DNA from: Embleya sp045207785
Lineage (GTDB): Bacteria; Actinomycetota; Actinomycetes; Streptomycetales; Streptomycetaceae
DNA: 64,000 bases
Assembly (NCBI RefSeq): GCF_045207785.1
Contig: NZ_CP108776.1
Span: 4,526,001 to 4,590,000, forward strand
Reading direction: 5' to 3'
Below are positions 25,200 to 34,128 of the stretch, piece after piece; position 1 is the first letter of the stretch; every line of letters starts with the position of its first letter. The notes under the pieces were generated by a model. The model was given only the letters and a program-made list of their open reading frames with translations. It did not search any database and was not told the DNA's origin. Both the position numbers and the translations under genes were made by a program.

Positions 25200-25632
25200 C
25201 GTGCTTTCCTGCAGGTCAGCTACGCGCGTTGACCCGGATCATGGTGATCGGTCCGCGCCGCCGCGCCCGGGCGAGCATCGTCACCCTCGGTAGCGTTTCT
25301 CGCCAGGCGAGACGAGGCAGGGACGTCTTTATGGGTGTTCGTTCATCGGACTGTATGCTCCGGGCAGCGGTACATAGTGTCCGTTTGATGCGGCTTCATT
25401 ACTGGTCTCATATGTCTGGGTTTCGAGATTGATCACGGATTTACGTGATCAAACTGAAACCTGTAGGGGATTGGTCGCAGCCAATCGGTGACGGATAGTA
25501 GATCCGCTTGTGCTCGGAACCTGGTCACGCGCTCGGGGGCGCCGACTCTACGAGCAGCTGTGACGGAAGCATCCCGATTTGGGGCGCCCCGTTGCACTTC
25601 ACTTCGGTAGTGATTCCTTGAGGAGGCAACCC
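25200..25632. other. Intergenic region between the two peptide importers
   Basis: About 430 bp with no convincing gene. The second half (from about 25360) is AT-richer than the surroundings. It contains a perfect 9-bp inverted repeat (25429-25452), a weaker one (GATTGG/CCAATC, 25469-25486), and the ribosome-binding site AGGAGG at 25621. It should hold the promoter of the second importer. No sigma-factor consensus can be assigned with confidence. Confidence 0.6.
25429..25452 (+). promoter_or_regulatory. Perfect inverted repeat, candidate operator of second importer
   Basis: TTGATCACG, 6-nt spacer GATTTA, then CGTGATCAA. The 24-bp palindrome with AT-rich centre lies 180 bp upstream of the lipoprotein ATG, in the only regulatory region of that operon. 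It has the form of a site for a dimeric regulator. The protein that would bind it is unknown, and no regulator gene is adjacent. Confidence 0.5.
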
Positions 25633-27279
25633 ATGCGCGGAACAACGCGCGTGAAGTGGGTCGTCGGTGTGGCCGTTCTCGGCCTGGCCGCGACCGCGTG
25701 TGGCAGCGACGATAAGGACGACAAGGCCAAGGGCGGCGGCAACGGGCTTCCCGCGGGCTACTACACGGCCAGCAGCACCGAGCCGCAGAACCTGATCCAG
25801 CCGGCGAACTCGAACGAGACCGGTGGGTTCTACGCCCTCCAGCTGATGTTCCGCGGCCTCTACACCTACGACTCCAAGACCGGCCAGCCCGTGCCGGCCA
25901 TGGCCGCGTCGGTGGACAGCCCGGACTCGACGAACTACACCGTGAAGCTCAAGCCGGGGTGGACCTTCCACAACGGCGAGCCGGTCACGGCGAAGTCCTA
26001 CGTCGACGCCTGGAACTGGGGCGCCAACTCGGACAACCAGCAGATCAACGCGAGCTGGTTCTCCAAGATCGAGGGCTACGACGCGGTGCACCCCAAGGAG
26101 GGGAAGCCCACCGCCAAGGAGCTGTCCGGCCTCAAGGTCGTGGACGAGAACACGTTCACGATCAAGCTGACCCAGGCGGTCTCCTCGTTCAAGGCGAGCC
26201 TCGGCTACGTGGTCTACGCGCCGCTGCCGCAGGAGTTCTTCAAGGACCCGAAGAAGTACGGCGAGGCGCCGATCGGCAACGGTCCGTTCCAGATCGACGC
26301 CGCCAACGGCGGCTGGAACCACAAGAAGTCGATCACGGTCAAGAAGTTCGACAAGTACGCCGGTGACGACAAGGCGAAGTCGAACGGTGTGCGTCTGGAC
26401 ATGTACACCACGTACGACGCCGCCTACACGGCCCTGCGCGACAACAAGCTCGACGTGATCGACCAGATCCCGACGTCGGCGGTCGGCAACTACAAGAAGG
26501 ACCTCGGCGACCGCGCGCTCGAGGCCCCGCAGTTCTCGATCCAGAAGATCGCCTTCCCGCTGTACGACGCCGGCTGGGCCGCGCCGGGCAAGGACAAGGT
26601 CCGTCAGGGCCTGTCCATGGCGATCGACCGCGCGAGCATCGTCAAGGCGCTGTACAAGGGTGCCGAGCAGCCCGCGACCGACTGGCTGGCCCCGAACATC
26701 CCGGGTTACAGCAAGGAAATCACCGGCGAGCTCACCAAGTACGACCCGGCGAAGGCTCGCCAGCTCGTCACCGAGGGCGGCGGCATCCCCGGCGGCAAGC
26801 TCACGATCGCCACGAACGCGGACGGCCCGCACAAGGAATGGGTCACCGCGGTCTGCAACAGCATCAACGAGGCGCTGCAGAAGCCGGGCGCCTGTGAGCC
26901 GAAGCTGTACCCCGAGTTCAGCGTCGCGCGTGAGGACATCTCGAACCACAAGATGACGGGCGCGTACCGGACCGGCTGGAAGGCCGACTACCCGTTCCCG
27001 GACAACTTCCTCGCCGATGTGTACCTGACCGGTGCCGCGTCCAACGACTCGGGCTACACCAGCCCGGCGTTCGACGACCTGGCCAAGCGCGCGATGGCCG
27101 CCCCGGACCAGACCGAGGGTGTCAAGCTCTGGCAGCAGGCCGAGCAGCAGATGGCGAAGGACGTCCCGTCGATCCCGCTGTGGTACTACGTGACCAAGGC
27201 CGGCTCCTCGACCAAGGTCTCCAACGTCCTGTTCGACCCGTACGGCAACCCGGTCTTCACCGAGGTCACCGTCAAGTAG
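25633..27279 (+). CDS. Oligopeptide-binding lipoprotein of the second importer
   Basis: 548 residues from ATG 25633, with AGGAGG 6 nt upstream. SBP_bac_5 lipoprotein: signal RVKWVVGVAVLGLAATAC with lipidated Cys23, an Asp/Lys-rich linker, and then the core (SSTEPQNLIQPANSNETGGF, VKLKPGWTFHNGEPVTAKSY and PFPDNFLADVYLTGAA). It resembles OppA/DppA-type peptide binders and captures peptides outside the membrane for the two permeases downstream. It is related to but clearly different from the BldKB-like protein 5 kb upstream, so the two importers are probably old paralogues with different peptide preferences (inference). A 12-bp hairpin follows its stop. Confidence 0.9.
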   Translation: MRGTTRVKWVVGVAVLGLAATACGSDDKDDKAKGGGNGLPAGYYTASSTEPQNLIQPANSNETGGFYALQLMFRGLYTYDSKTGQPVPAMAASVDSPDSTNYTVKLKPGWTFHNGEPVTAKSYVDAWNWGANSDNQQINASWFSKIEGYDAVHPKEGKPTAKELSGLKVVDENTFTIKLTQAVSSFKASLGYVVYAPLPQEFFKDPKKYGEAPIGNGPFQIDAANGGWNHKKSITVKKFDKYAGDDKAKSNGVRLDMYTTYDAAYTALRDNKLDVIDQIPTSAVGNYKKDLGDRALEAPQFSIQKIAFPLYDAGWAAPGKDKVRQGLSMAIDRASIVKALYKGAEQPATDWLAPNIPGYSKEITGELTKYDPAKARQLVTEGGGIPGGKLTIATNADGPHKEWVTAVCNSINEALQKPGACEPKLYPEFSVAREDISNHKMTGAYRTGWKADYPFPDNFLADVYLTGAASNDSGYTSPAFDDLAKRAMAAPDQTEGVKLWQQAEQQMAKDVPSIPLWYYVTKAGSSTKVSNVLFDPYGNPVFTEVTVK

Positions 27280-27310
27280 TGGTCCGGACATGACCCGGCA
27301 CTGACTACGG

Positions 27311-27340
27311 TCCGGCCGCACCCCAACCGGTGCGGCCGGA
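27311..27340 (+). terminator. Intercistronic hairpin after the second binding-protein gene
   Basis: Perfect 12-bp stem (TCCGGCCGCACC, loop CCAACC, complement) 31 nt after the lipoprotein stop and 100 nt before the permease ATG. It has only a short T-poor tail (TCTT). Probably a leaky terminator or stabilising structure within the operon. Confidence 0.7.
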
Positions 27341-27439
27341 TCTTGCCAGTGGCGGGCCGGGCCGGCGACGTGCGATCCACGGCGCCGGCCTCTGGTCCGA
27401 TCCCCCGCTTCGGGCCGACGACGACAGCAGGAGGCTGGC

Positions 27440-28369
27440 ATGGGGCGATATGTCGTACGGCGGCTGCTCCAGATGATCCCGGTGTTCATCGGGACCACGT
27501 TCTTGATCTATTTCATGGTGTACCAGCTCGGTGGGGACCCCATCGCAGCCATGTTCGGCGACAAGGGTGCCGACCCTGTCTTCGTGCGCCAGATGCGGGA
27601 AGAGTTCCATCTGAACGACCCGCTGATCGTGCAGTACTGGTACTACATCACCGACCTGCTCCACGGTGACTTCGGGACGAGCTTCAACGGCCGTCCCGTC
27701 GCCGACGAGCTCAAGCGGGCCTTCCCGGTGTCGATCCGGCTCGCGATGATCGCGTTCGCGATCGAGGTCGTCGTCGGTGTCGGCCTCGGCCTGCTGGCCG
27801 GCCTGCGCCGCGGCAAGTTCGTCGACTCGATGGTGCTCGCCGGCACGCTGGTGGTCATCTCGATCCCGGTCTTCGTGCTCGGCACCGTCGCGCAGTTCTG
27901 GCTGGGCACCGAGTGGGGCATCTTCGAGGCCACCGCCAGCGTGGGCGACGCGACCTGGAGCCAGCTGCTGCTCCCGGGCATCGTGCTCGGATCGCTGTCC
28001 CTGGCCTTCGTCGCCCGACTCACCCGGACGAGCGTCGCGGAGAACATGCGCGCCGACTACGTCCGCACGGCGACCGCCAAGGGCCTTCCGCGCCGTCGCG
28101 TGGTCACCCGGCACCTGCTGCGCAACTCGCTCATCCCGGTGGTGACGTTCCTGGGCGCGGACCTCGGTGCACTGATGGCCGGCGCGATCGTGACCGAGGG
28201 CATCTTCAACGTCGACGGTGTCGGCCGCCTGATCTACCTCGCGGTCACCAAGCACGAGAGCGCGACAGTGGTCGGCGCGGTGGCGGCGTTGGTGATGATC
28301 TATCTGGTCATGAACCTGATCGTCGACCTGCTGTACGCCGTCCTGGACCCGAGGATCCGGTATGCCTGA
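27440..28369 (+). CDS. Peptide ABC importer permease (OppB type)
   Basis: 309 residues with a GGAGG ribosome-binding site. The N-terminal helix MGRYVVRRLLQMIPVFIGTT is followed by the periplasm-side loop HLNDPLIVQYWYYITDLL-HGDFG and a GTSFNGRPVADE segment diagnostic of OppB/DppB. Five more helices and the EAA loop TATAKGLPRRRVVTRHLL follow, with the family ending LLYAVLDPRIRYA. It forms the channel with the next gene product, whose start overlaps its stop by 8 nt, so the two are co-translated. Second gene of the second importer operon. Confidence 0.93.
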   Translation: MGRYVVRRLLQMIPVFIGTTFLIYFMVYQLGGDPIAAMFGDKGADPVFVRQMREEFHLNDPLIVQYWYYITDLLHGDFGTSFNGRPVADELKRAFPVSIRLAMIAFAIEVVVGVGLGLLAGLRRGKFVDSMVLAGTLVVISIPVFVLGTVAQFWLGTEWGIFEATASVGDATWSQLLLPGIVLGSLSLAFVARLTRTSVAENMRADYVRTATAKGLPRRRVVTRHLLRNSLIPVVTFLGADLGALMAGAIVTEGIFNVDGVGRLIYLAVTKHESATVVGAVAALVMIYLVMNLIVDLLYAVLDPRIRYA

Positions 28370-29375
28370 CATGAACAAGGGGCAGCGCGAACAGCTGCCG
28401 ACCTCCAGCGACGAGCAGGCCCAGTACGGCTCCGTGGAGACCCCCGGCGTGATGCTGGCGGACGAGGAGGGCCTGACCATCGAGAAGCTCGGCGCGTACG
28501 CGGCGCCGGACGTACAGGGTCCACAGGACAAGCCCCGCGGTGCCTGGGGCGAGGCGTGGCGCGAGCTGCGGCACAGCCCCGGCTTCTACGTGTCGGGCCT
28601 GCTGCTGCTGTTCCTGGTGTTCATGGCGATCTTCCCGGGCGTCTTCACCAACGTCGACCCCCGGCACTGCCCGATTTTGGACACCAACAAGGACCCGTCG
28701 GGCGACCACTGGTTCGGTACCAACACCCAGGGTTGCGACGTCTACGCGCGCACCGTCTTCGGTGCCCGCGCGTCGATCATCGTCGGCGTCGCGACGACCG
28801 CGCTGATCGTGGCCGTCGGCGGCGTCGTCGGTGCGTTGTCCGGTTACTTCGGGGGCTGGTTCGATTCGATCCTGGCCCGCGTCACGGACATCTTCTTCGG
28901 CATTCCGCTGCTGCTCGGCGCGCTGGTGTTCATGAGCGCGTTCAAGGACCGCACCGTGTGGACCGTGGTGATGGCGCTCGGCATCTTCGGTTGGATGCAG
29001 ATCGCGCGCATCATGCGTGGTTCGGTGATCACCGTGAAGAAGTCCGACTACGTGGTCGCCGCCAGGGCTCTCGGCGCCGGCACCAACCGGATCCTGACCC
29101 GGCACGTACTGCCGAACGCGGTCGCCCCGGTGATCGTCGTCGCGACCATCTCGCTCGGTACGTTCATCGCGGCCGAGGCCACGCTGTCCTTCCTGGGCAT
29201 CGGACTGCCGCCCACCGAGATCTCGTGGGGTGCGGACATCAGCACCGCGACCACGGCGCTGCGCGATTCGCCGTACCAGCTGATCTTCCCGTCGATCTTC
29301 CTCTCGATCACGGTGTTCAGCTTCATCCTGCTCGGCGACGCGGTGCGCGACGCCCTCGACCCGAAGCTCCGCTGA
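28362..29375 (+). CDS. Peptide ABC importer permease (OppC type)
   Basis: 337 residues; the ATG overlaps the upstream permease by 8 nt. A long cytoplasmic N-terminus (about 1-75) precedes six helices (SGLLLLFLVFMAIFPGVF, IIVGVATTALIVAVGGVVG and others). Between the first two helices lies the OppC loop with CPILDTNKDPSGDHWFGTN and QGCDVYARTVFGAR. The EAA loop is VVAARALGAGTNRILTRHVL. The C-terminal LGDAVRDALDPKLR is typical. It pairs with the OppB-type permease. Confidence 0.93.
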   Translation: MPDMNKGQREQLPTSSDEQAQYGSVETPGVMLADEEGLTIEKLGAYAAPDVQGPQDKPRGAWGEAWRELRHSPGFYVSGLLLLFLVFMAIFPGVFTNVDPRHCPILDTNKDPSGDHWFGTNTQGCDVYARTVFGARASIIVGVATTALIVAVGGVVGALSGYFGGWFDSILARVTDIFFGIPLLLGALVFMSAFKDRTVWTVVMALGIFGWMQIARIMRGSVITVKKSDYVVAARALGAGTNRILTRHVLPNAVAPVIVVATISLGTFIAAEATLSFLGIGLPPTEISWGADISTATTALRDSPYQLIFPSIFLSITVFSFILLGDAVRDALDPKLR

Positions 29376-29391
29376 GGGAGGGGACAGACTA

Positions 29392-30432
29392 GTGACGACG
29401 ATCGACATGAAGAAGCCCGAGGAATCGGGTCCGGCCGGCGCCGCGCCGCTCCTCGAAGTGGACAACCTCCACGTCGAGTTCCGCACCCGCGACGGCGTGG
29501 CCAAGGCGATCAACGGTGTCTCGTACGACGTCAGCGCCGGCGAGACGCTCGCGGTGCTCGGCGAGTCCGGTTCGGGCAAGTCGGTGACCGCGCAGACGAT
29601 CATGGGCATCCTGGACATGCCGCCGGGGCACATCACCGGTGGTGAGATCCGGTTCCACGGCAAGGACATGCTCAAGATGTCCAAGGAGGAGCGCCGGAAG
29701 ATCCGCGGCCAGAAGATCGCGATGATCTTCCAGGACGCCCTCTCCGCGCTCAACCCCGTGTACTCGGTGGGCTTCCAGCTCGCCGAGATGTTCACCGTGC
29801 ACCGCGGGATGTCGAAGAAGGCCGCCAAGCTCAAGGCCATCGACCTGATGGACCAGGTGCGCATCCCGGCCGCCAAGGACCGGGTGAACGACTACCCGCA
29901 CCAGTTCTCCGGCGGTATGCGCCAGCGCATCATGATCGCGATGGCGCTCGCGCTCGACCCCGAGCTGATCATCGCGGACGAGCCGACCACCGCGCTCGAC
30001 GTGACCGTGCAGGCGCAGGTCATGGACCTGCTCGCGGAACTCCAGCGCGAGCGCAACATGGGCCTGATCCTGATCACCCACGACCTCGGCGTGGTCGCCG
30101 ACGTCGCGGACAAGATCGCGGTCATGTACGCGGGCCGGATCGTCGAGGAAGCGCCCGTGCGCGACCTGTACCGGCAGCCGACGCACCCGTACACCAAGGG
30201 TCTGCTCGAGTCGATCCCGCGTCTGGACCACAAGGGCCGCGAGTTGTACGCGATCAAGGGTCTGCCGCCGAACCTCATGCGCATCCCGTCCGGCTGCGCG
30301 TTCAACCCGCGCTGCCCGTACGCGCAGGACGTGTGTCGCAGCGACGTTCCGCCGCTGCACGAGATCTCGGTCGGGCGTGGCAGCGCGTGCCACTTCTGGG
30401 AGAGCGTGATGGAGGGAGAAGTCCGTGGCTGA
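29392..30432 (+). CDS. Peptide ABC importer ATPase (OppD type)
   Basis: 346 residues from a GTG at 29392, with GAGGGAGGGG upstream. Walker A GESGSGKS, Q-loop IFQDALSALNPVYS, signature FSGGMRQRIMIAMAL, Walker B LIIADEPTTALDVT and switch ITHDLGV. The C-terminal PSGCAFNPRCPYAQDVC is the oligopeptide-transport extension with its four Cys. It powers uptake together with the OppF-type partner downstream, whose GTG overlaps its stop by 8 nt. It is a clear paralogue of the BldKD-like ATPase but lacks that protein's Ser/Thr-rich N-terminal extension. Confidence 0.94.
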   Translation: MTTIDMKKPEESGPAGAAPLLEVDNLHVEFRTRDGVAKAINGVSYDVSAGETLAVLGESGSGKSVTAQTIMGILDMPPGHITGGEIRFHGKDMLKMSKEERRKIRGQKIAMIFQDALSALNPVYSVGFQLAEMFTVHRGMSKKAAKLKAIDLMDQVRIPAAKDRVNDYPHQFSGGMRQRIMIAMALALDPELIIADEPTTALDVTVQAQVMDLLAELQRERNMGLILITHDLGVVADVADKIAVMYAGRIVEEAPVRDLYRQPTHPYTKGLLESIPRLDHKGRELYAIKGLPPNLMRIPSGCAFNPRCPYAQDVCRSDVPPLHEISVGRGSACHFWESVMEGEVRG

Positions 30433-31513
30433 GTCCCCGACCGGCGCGACCACCGCCGATGTGCGCAAGGTCGTCAAGCCGGTGGCACAGGGCGAGCCGA
30501 TCCTTCAGGTGCGGGGTCTGGTCAAGCACTTCCCGATCACCCAGGGCATCCTCTTCCAGAAGAAGATCGGCGCCGTGAAGGCCGTCGACGGCGTGACCTT
30601 CGACCTGATGAAGGGCGAGACGCTCGGTCTCGTCGGCGAGTCGGGTTGTGGCAAGTCGACGGTGGCCCGACTCCTGATGAACCTGGAGTCGATCACCGCC
30701 GGCAGCGTCCTGTACAAGGGCGACGACCTCGCGAAGCTGTCGGGTCGCGCGCTCAAGGCCGTGCGCCGCAACATCCAGATGGTCTTCCAGGACCCGTACA
30801 CCTCGCTCAACCCGCGGATGACGGTCGCCGACATCATCGGCGAGCCGTACGACATCCACCCGGAGGTCGCCCCCAAGGGCGATCGCAAGCGGCGGGTACA
30901 GGAACTGCTCGACCTGGTGGGGCTGAACCCGGAGCACATCAACCGCTACCCGCACCAGTTCTCCGGCGGCCAGCGCCAGCGCATCGGGATCGCCCGCGGC
31001 CTCGCGCTCAACCCGGAGATCATCATCGCGGACGAGCCGGTCTCGGCGCTGGACGTGTCGGTGCAGGCGCAGGTGGTCAACCTGCTGGAGAAGCTCCAGA
31101 ACGAGTTGGGCCTGTCGTACCTGTTCATCGCGCACGACCTGTCCGTGGTGCGGCACATCTCGGACCGCGTCGCGGTGATGTACCTGGGTCGGATCGCCGA
31201 GATCGGCACCGACGAGCAGATCTACGACCACCCGACGCACCCGTACACGCAGGCGCTGCTGTCCGCGGTGCCGGTGCCGAACCCGGACGGTCGCGAGTCG
31301 CGCGAGCGGATCATCCTGACCGGTGACGTGCCCTCGCCGGCGAACCCGCCGTCGGGTTGCCGGTTCCGCACCCGGTGCTGGAAGGCGCAGGACATCTGCG
31401 CCGAGCAGGAGCCGTTGCTGCAGATCCAGAAGGGCCTCGGCCTCAAGGGCCAGGGCGCGCACGACAGCGCGTGCCACTTCGCCGAGGAGAAGGACATCGT
31501 CGGCGCGAGCTGA
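30425..31513 (+). CDS. Peptide ABC importer ATPase (OppF type)
   Basis: 362 residues from a GTG overlapping the previous gene by 8 nt. Walker A GESGCGKST, Q-loop VFQDPYTSLNPRMT, signature FSGGQRQRIGIARGL, Walker B IIIADEPVSALDVS, switch IAHDLSVVRHI, and C-terminal PSGCRFRTRCWKAQDIC. Last gene of the second importer. A perfect 17-bp hairpin follows and also serves the convergent peptidase gene. With the OppD-type protein it forms the ATPase dimer on the cytoplasmic side. Confidence 0.94.
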   Translation: MAESPTGATTADVRKVVKPVAQGEPILQVRGLVKHFPITQGILFQKKIGAVKAVDGVTFDLMKGETLGLVGESGCGKSTVARLLMNLESITAGSVLYKGDDLAKLSGRALKAVRRNIQMVFQDPYTSLNPRMTVADIIGEPYDIHPEVAPKGDRKRRVQELLDLVGLNPEHINRYPHQFSGGQRQRIGIARGLALNPEIIIADEPVSALDVSVQAQVVNLLEKLQNELGLSYLFIAHDLSVVRHISDRVAVMYLGRIAEIGTDEQIYDHPTHPYTQALLSAVPVPNPDGRESRERIILTGDVPSPANPPSGCRFRTRCWKAQDICAEQEPLLQIQKGLGLKGQGAHDSACHFAEEKDIVGAS

Positions 31514-31524
31514 CGCCGTCCGCA

Positions 31525-31570
31525 CGCCGAAGAGGCCCGCCGCCCCGAGGGGTGGCGGGCCTCTTCGGCG
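31525..31570. terminator. Bidirectional hairpin between importer and peptidase genes
   Basis: Perfect 17-bp outer stem (CGCCGAAGAGGCCCGCC and complement) with a small inner CCCC/GGGG stem. It lies 12 nt after the OppF-type stop and 19 nt beyond the peptidase stop on the other strand. No T-run on either side. It likely terminates both convergent transcripts. Confidence 0.85.
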
Positions 31571-31588
31571 TTCGCGGACCGGCGGGGA

Positions 31589-33721
31589 TCAGTCGGTCGC
31601 CGGCTGTGCCAGGGCGCGGTGCAGGAACTCGACCTGGAGCAGCAGGAGGTTCTCCGCGACCTGCTCCTGCGGGGTCATGTGGGTGACCCCGGACAGCGGC
31701 AGCACCTCGTGCGGGTAGCCCGCCGCGAGCAGCGCGCTGCTCAACCGCAGCGTGTGCGCCGCGACGACGTTGTCGTCGGCGAGACCGTGGACGAGCATCA
31801 ACGGGCGGCGGGTGTCCGCCACCTCGCCCAACTCGATGCCGCGGACCAGGGATGTCCGGCGGTACACCTCGACCTGCTCGTCGGGCAGGCCGAGGTAGCG
31901 CTCGGTGTAGTGCGTGTCGTAGAGCGCCCAGTCGGTGACGGGCGCGCCCGCGACCGCCGCGTGGAACACGTCCGGACGGCGCAGCACGGCGAGCGCGGCG
32001 AGGTGGCCGCCGTAGGACCAGCCGCGGATGCCCACGCGTGTGGTGTCCAGGTACGGCCGCTCCGCGGCGATCGCCCGGAGCGCGTCCACCTGGTCCTGGA
32101 GGGTGACCGGGCCCATGTCCAGGTGGATCGACTTCTCCCACTCGGGGGAGTGCCCGGGTGTGCCGCGCCCGTCGGCGACGACGACGGCGAAGCCCTGGTC
32201 GGCGAACCACTGCGAGGTCAGGTGCGGGTTGCGCGCGGCGAGCACGCGCGGGCCGTGCGGGCCGCCGTAGGGGTCCATCAGGACCGGCAGCCGTACGCCC
32301 GACGCGGGATCGAAGCCGGTCGGCAGCAGCAGCGCGCACGGGATGCCGCGCTCGCCGGCGCGCAGCAACTCGACGTTCGCGGTGAGCACCGGGGTGGCCG
32401 CGTGCGAGGTGACCGCGGCGATCTCGGTGCCGCCCCGGTGCACGGTGACTCCGGCCCCGAAGCGGTCGAGCGAGGACGACAGCAGGACCGTCGTGTCGCC
32501 GGCGCGGACCGCGTTGTGCACGCCCGGCTCGGTGCTCACCCGGGTGACGCCGTCGGCCGCGACGCGGTACACGTGGATCTCGCCGATCTCCGGCTCGGCC
32601 GCGTCGGTGCCGGCGGAGGCGGTGATCAGCACGTCCTCGTCGGCGATGTCCAGGATCGAGCGCACGAACAGGCGACGGTCGGTCAGTTCCTTGTCCGCGA
32701 CGACCAGGCGGCGCCCGCCGTCGGTGTCGACGATCCGGACGAGCCGGCCGTCGGGCGTCCACGCGGGCACGCCGGGGAAGAGGTCGATCCACACGTCGTC
32801 GGTCTCGGTGTGCAATTCGCGGGTGGCGCCCGAGGCGACGTCCGCGGCGAGGGTGAGCAGCCGCTTCTGGTCGCGCGGCTGCACGTTCAGCAGCGGGTCG
32901 CCGCCGGCGGACCAGTGCACGCTCGCCAGGTAGGGGTACGCGTCGTGGTCCCAGACCAGCTCGGTGCGGGTGCCGTCGAGGCCGATCAGCCACGCGGTGA
33001 CGTCGGCGTTGGGGGTACCGGCCGCGGGGTAGGCGATCTCGGTCGGGGTGGTGGCGGGGTTGGCGGGGTCGCCGATCCACCAGCGGTCCACCGGCGCGTT
33101 GTCCACCCGCGCGACGATCAGCGCGGTGCCGTCGGGAGCCCACCAGTAGCCGCGGAAGCGGGACATCTCCTCGGCCGCGACGAACTCGGCCAGGCCCCAT
33201 GTGACCTCGTCGCCGTCGGGCTCGGCGAGAGCGGTGTCGCCGGAGCCGTCGGCGGCCACCACGCGCAGCGCGCCGGCGGCCACGTAGGCGATGTGCGTGC
33301 CCGTGGGGGAGGGCCGCGGGTCGATGACCGGACCCGGTACGGCCAACTCGCGCGGAGCCGCGTCACCCGTGAGCGACACGGTGAACAGCCGACCCGAAAG
33401 GGTGAACGCCGCGAAGTCGCCCGCGCCGTCGAGCGCGTACCCGACGATGCCGGCCGCCCCCTCGCGACTGCGTTCGCGCCGGGCGCGCTCCTCCGCGGAC
33501 AGGTGTTCGGCGGCGCCGCCGAGCAGGGTCGCAGGATCGGCCACCAAGCGCTCGTCGTGGGTGTCCGGATCGAGTGCCCACAGGCACGTGGCGGAGTCGT
33601 CGGCGGCCTTGGACCGCAGGAATGTGATCCGGCCGTCGGCGATGCCGAAGCTGCGTGGAGCGCCTTGGGTGAAGCGCTGCGTGCGGGCGTATTGCCGGGG
33701 AAATGTGATCTCCGAGCTCAT
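31589..33721 (-). CDS. Prolyl oligopeptidase-family peptidase (DPP IV-like, S9)
   Basis: 710 residues from ATG 33721 (MSSEITFPRQYARTQRF). The N-terminal two thirds form the beta-propeller of dipeptidyl-peptidase IV (SRFRGYWWAPDGTALIVARV, with EE in VAAEEMSRF being the likely N-terminus-binding Glu pair). The C-terminal alpha/beta hydrolase has the nucleophile in RGWSYGGHLAA (about Ser568), Asp in HGLADDNVVA (about 648) and His in GVTHMTPQE (about 681). No signal peptide is seen, so it is probably cytoplasmic. It would remove X-Pro or X-Ala dipeptides. Its position converging on two peptide importers suggests processing of imported peptides (inference). Confidence 0.9.
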   Translation of the reverse strand: MSSEITFPRQYARTQRFTQGAPRSFGIADGRITFLRSKAADDSATCLWALDPDTHDERLVADPATLLGGAAEHLSAEERARRERSREGAAGIVGYALDGAGDFAAFTLSGRLFTVSLTGDAAPRELAVPGPVIDPRPSPTGTHIAYVAAGALRVVAADGSGDTALAEPDGDEVTWGLAEFVAAEEMSRFRGYWWAPDGTALIVARVDNAPVDRWWIGDPANPATTPTEIAYPAAGTPNADVTAWLIGLDGTRTELVWDHDAYPYLASVHWSAGGDPLLNVQPRDQKRLLTLAADVASGATRELHTETDDVWIDLFPGVPAWTPDGRLVRIVDTDGGRRLVVADKELTDRRLFVRSILDIADEDVLITASAGTDAAEPEIGEIHVYRVAADGVTRVSTEPGVHNAVRAGDTTVLLSSSLDRFGAGVTVHRGGTEIAAVTSHAATPVLTANVELLRAGERGIPCALLLPTGFDPASGVRLPVLMDPYGGPHGPRVLAARNPHLTSQWFADQGFAVVVADGRGTPGHSPEWEKSIHLDMGPVTLQDQVDALRAIAAERPYLDTTRVGIRGWSYGGHLAALAVLRRPDVFHAAVAGAPVTDWALYDTHYTERYLGLPDEQVEVYRRTSLVRGIELGEVADTRRPLMLVHGLADDNVVAAHTLRLSSALLAAGYPHEVLPLSGVTHMTPQEQVAENLLLLQVEFLHRALAQPATD

Positions 33722-33927
33722 GCGCCACAGCGTACGGGGCGGGGTGCCGGGCGAAACAGGGATGGCGGGGAGAGTGCGGACGGCCGTGCGAACACCACCT
33801 CGCGCCCGCTGAACGAGTGAATGCACGTCGTGACCGTTGGCTTACATTCTGTGTGTAGACATGTCCCTTTGGGTCCAGAGGCTGGTTTCCCCGAGCGAGC
33901 CGCGGACCCCCTGCGCACAGGAGGTGC

Positions 33928-34128
33928 GTGACAGTGGTGGTGTCCGTCTCTGCCGTGCTGCTGCTCGGTGCCGCTGTTTTCTTCCTCGTCCGAAAGGCGG
34001 CCCTGCGGCCGATGCACGCGATCGTCTGCGCGCTGCTGGGCTTCTATCTGTCGTCGACGTCGATGGCCCCCTCGATCCGCATCGCGGGTACGAGCTTCGC
34101 GAGTGTGGTGAACGGGATCCATTTCTGA
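33928..34128 (+). CDS. Small membrane protein conserved in streptomycetes
   Basis: 66 residues from a GTG at 33928 with GGAGG upstream. Two hydrophobic segments, VVSVSAVLLLGAAVFFLVRK and HAIVCALLGFYLSSTSM, are joined by a short basic turn. The pattern of a short membrane protein with a conserved GFYLSSTSMAPSIR core is one I associate with streptomycete small membrane proteins of unknown function. Its last nine codons (ASVVNGIHF and stop) lie inside the first copy of an 80-bp tandem repeat, so the natural 3' end may have been copied along with it. No function can be assigned. Confidence 0.7.
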   Translation: MTVVVSVSAVLLLGAAVFFLVRKAALRPMHAIVCALLGFYLSSTSMAPSIRIAGTSFASVVNGIHF

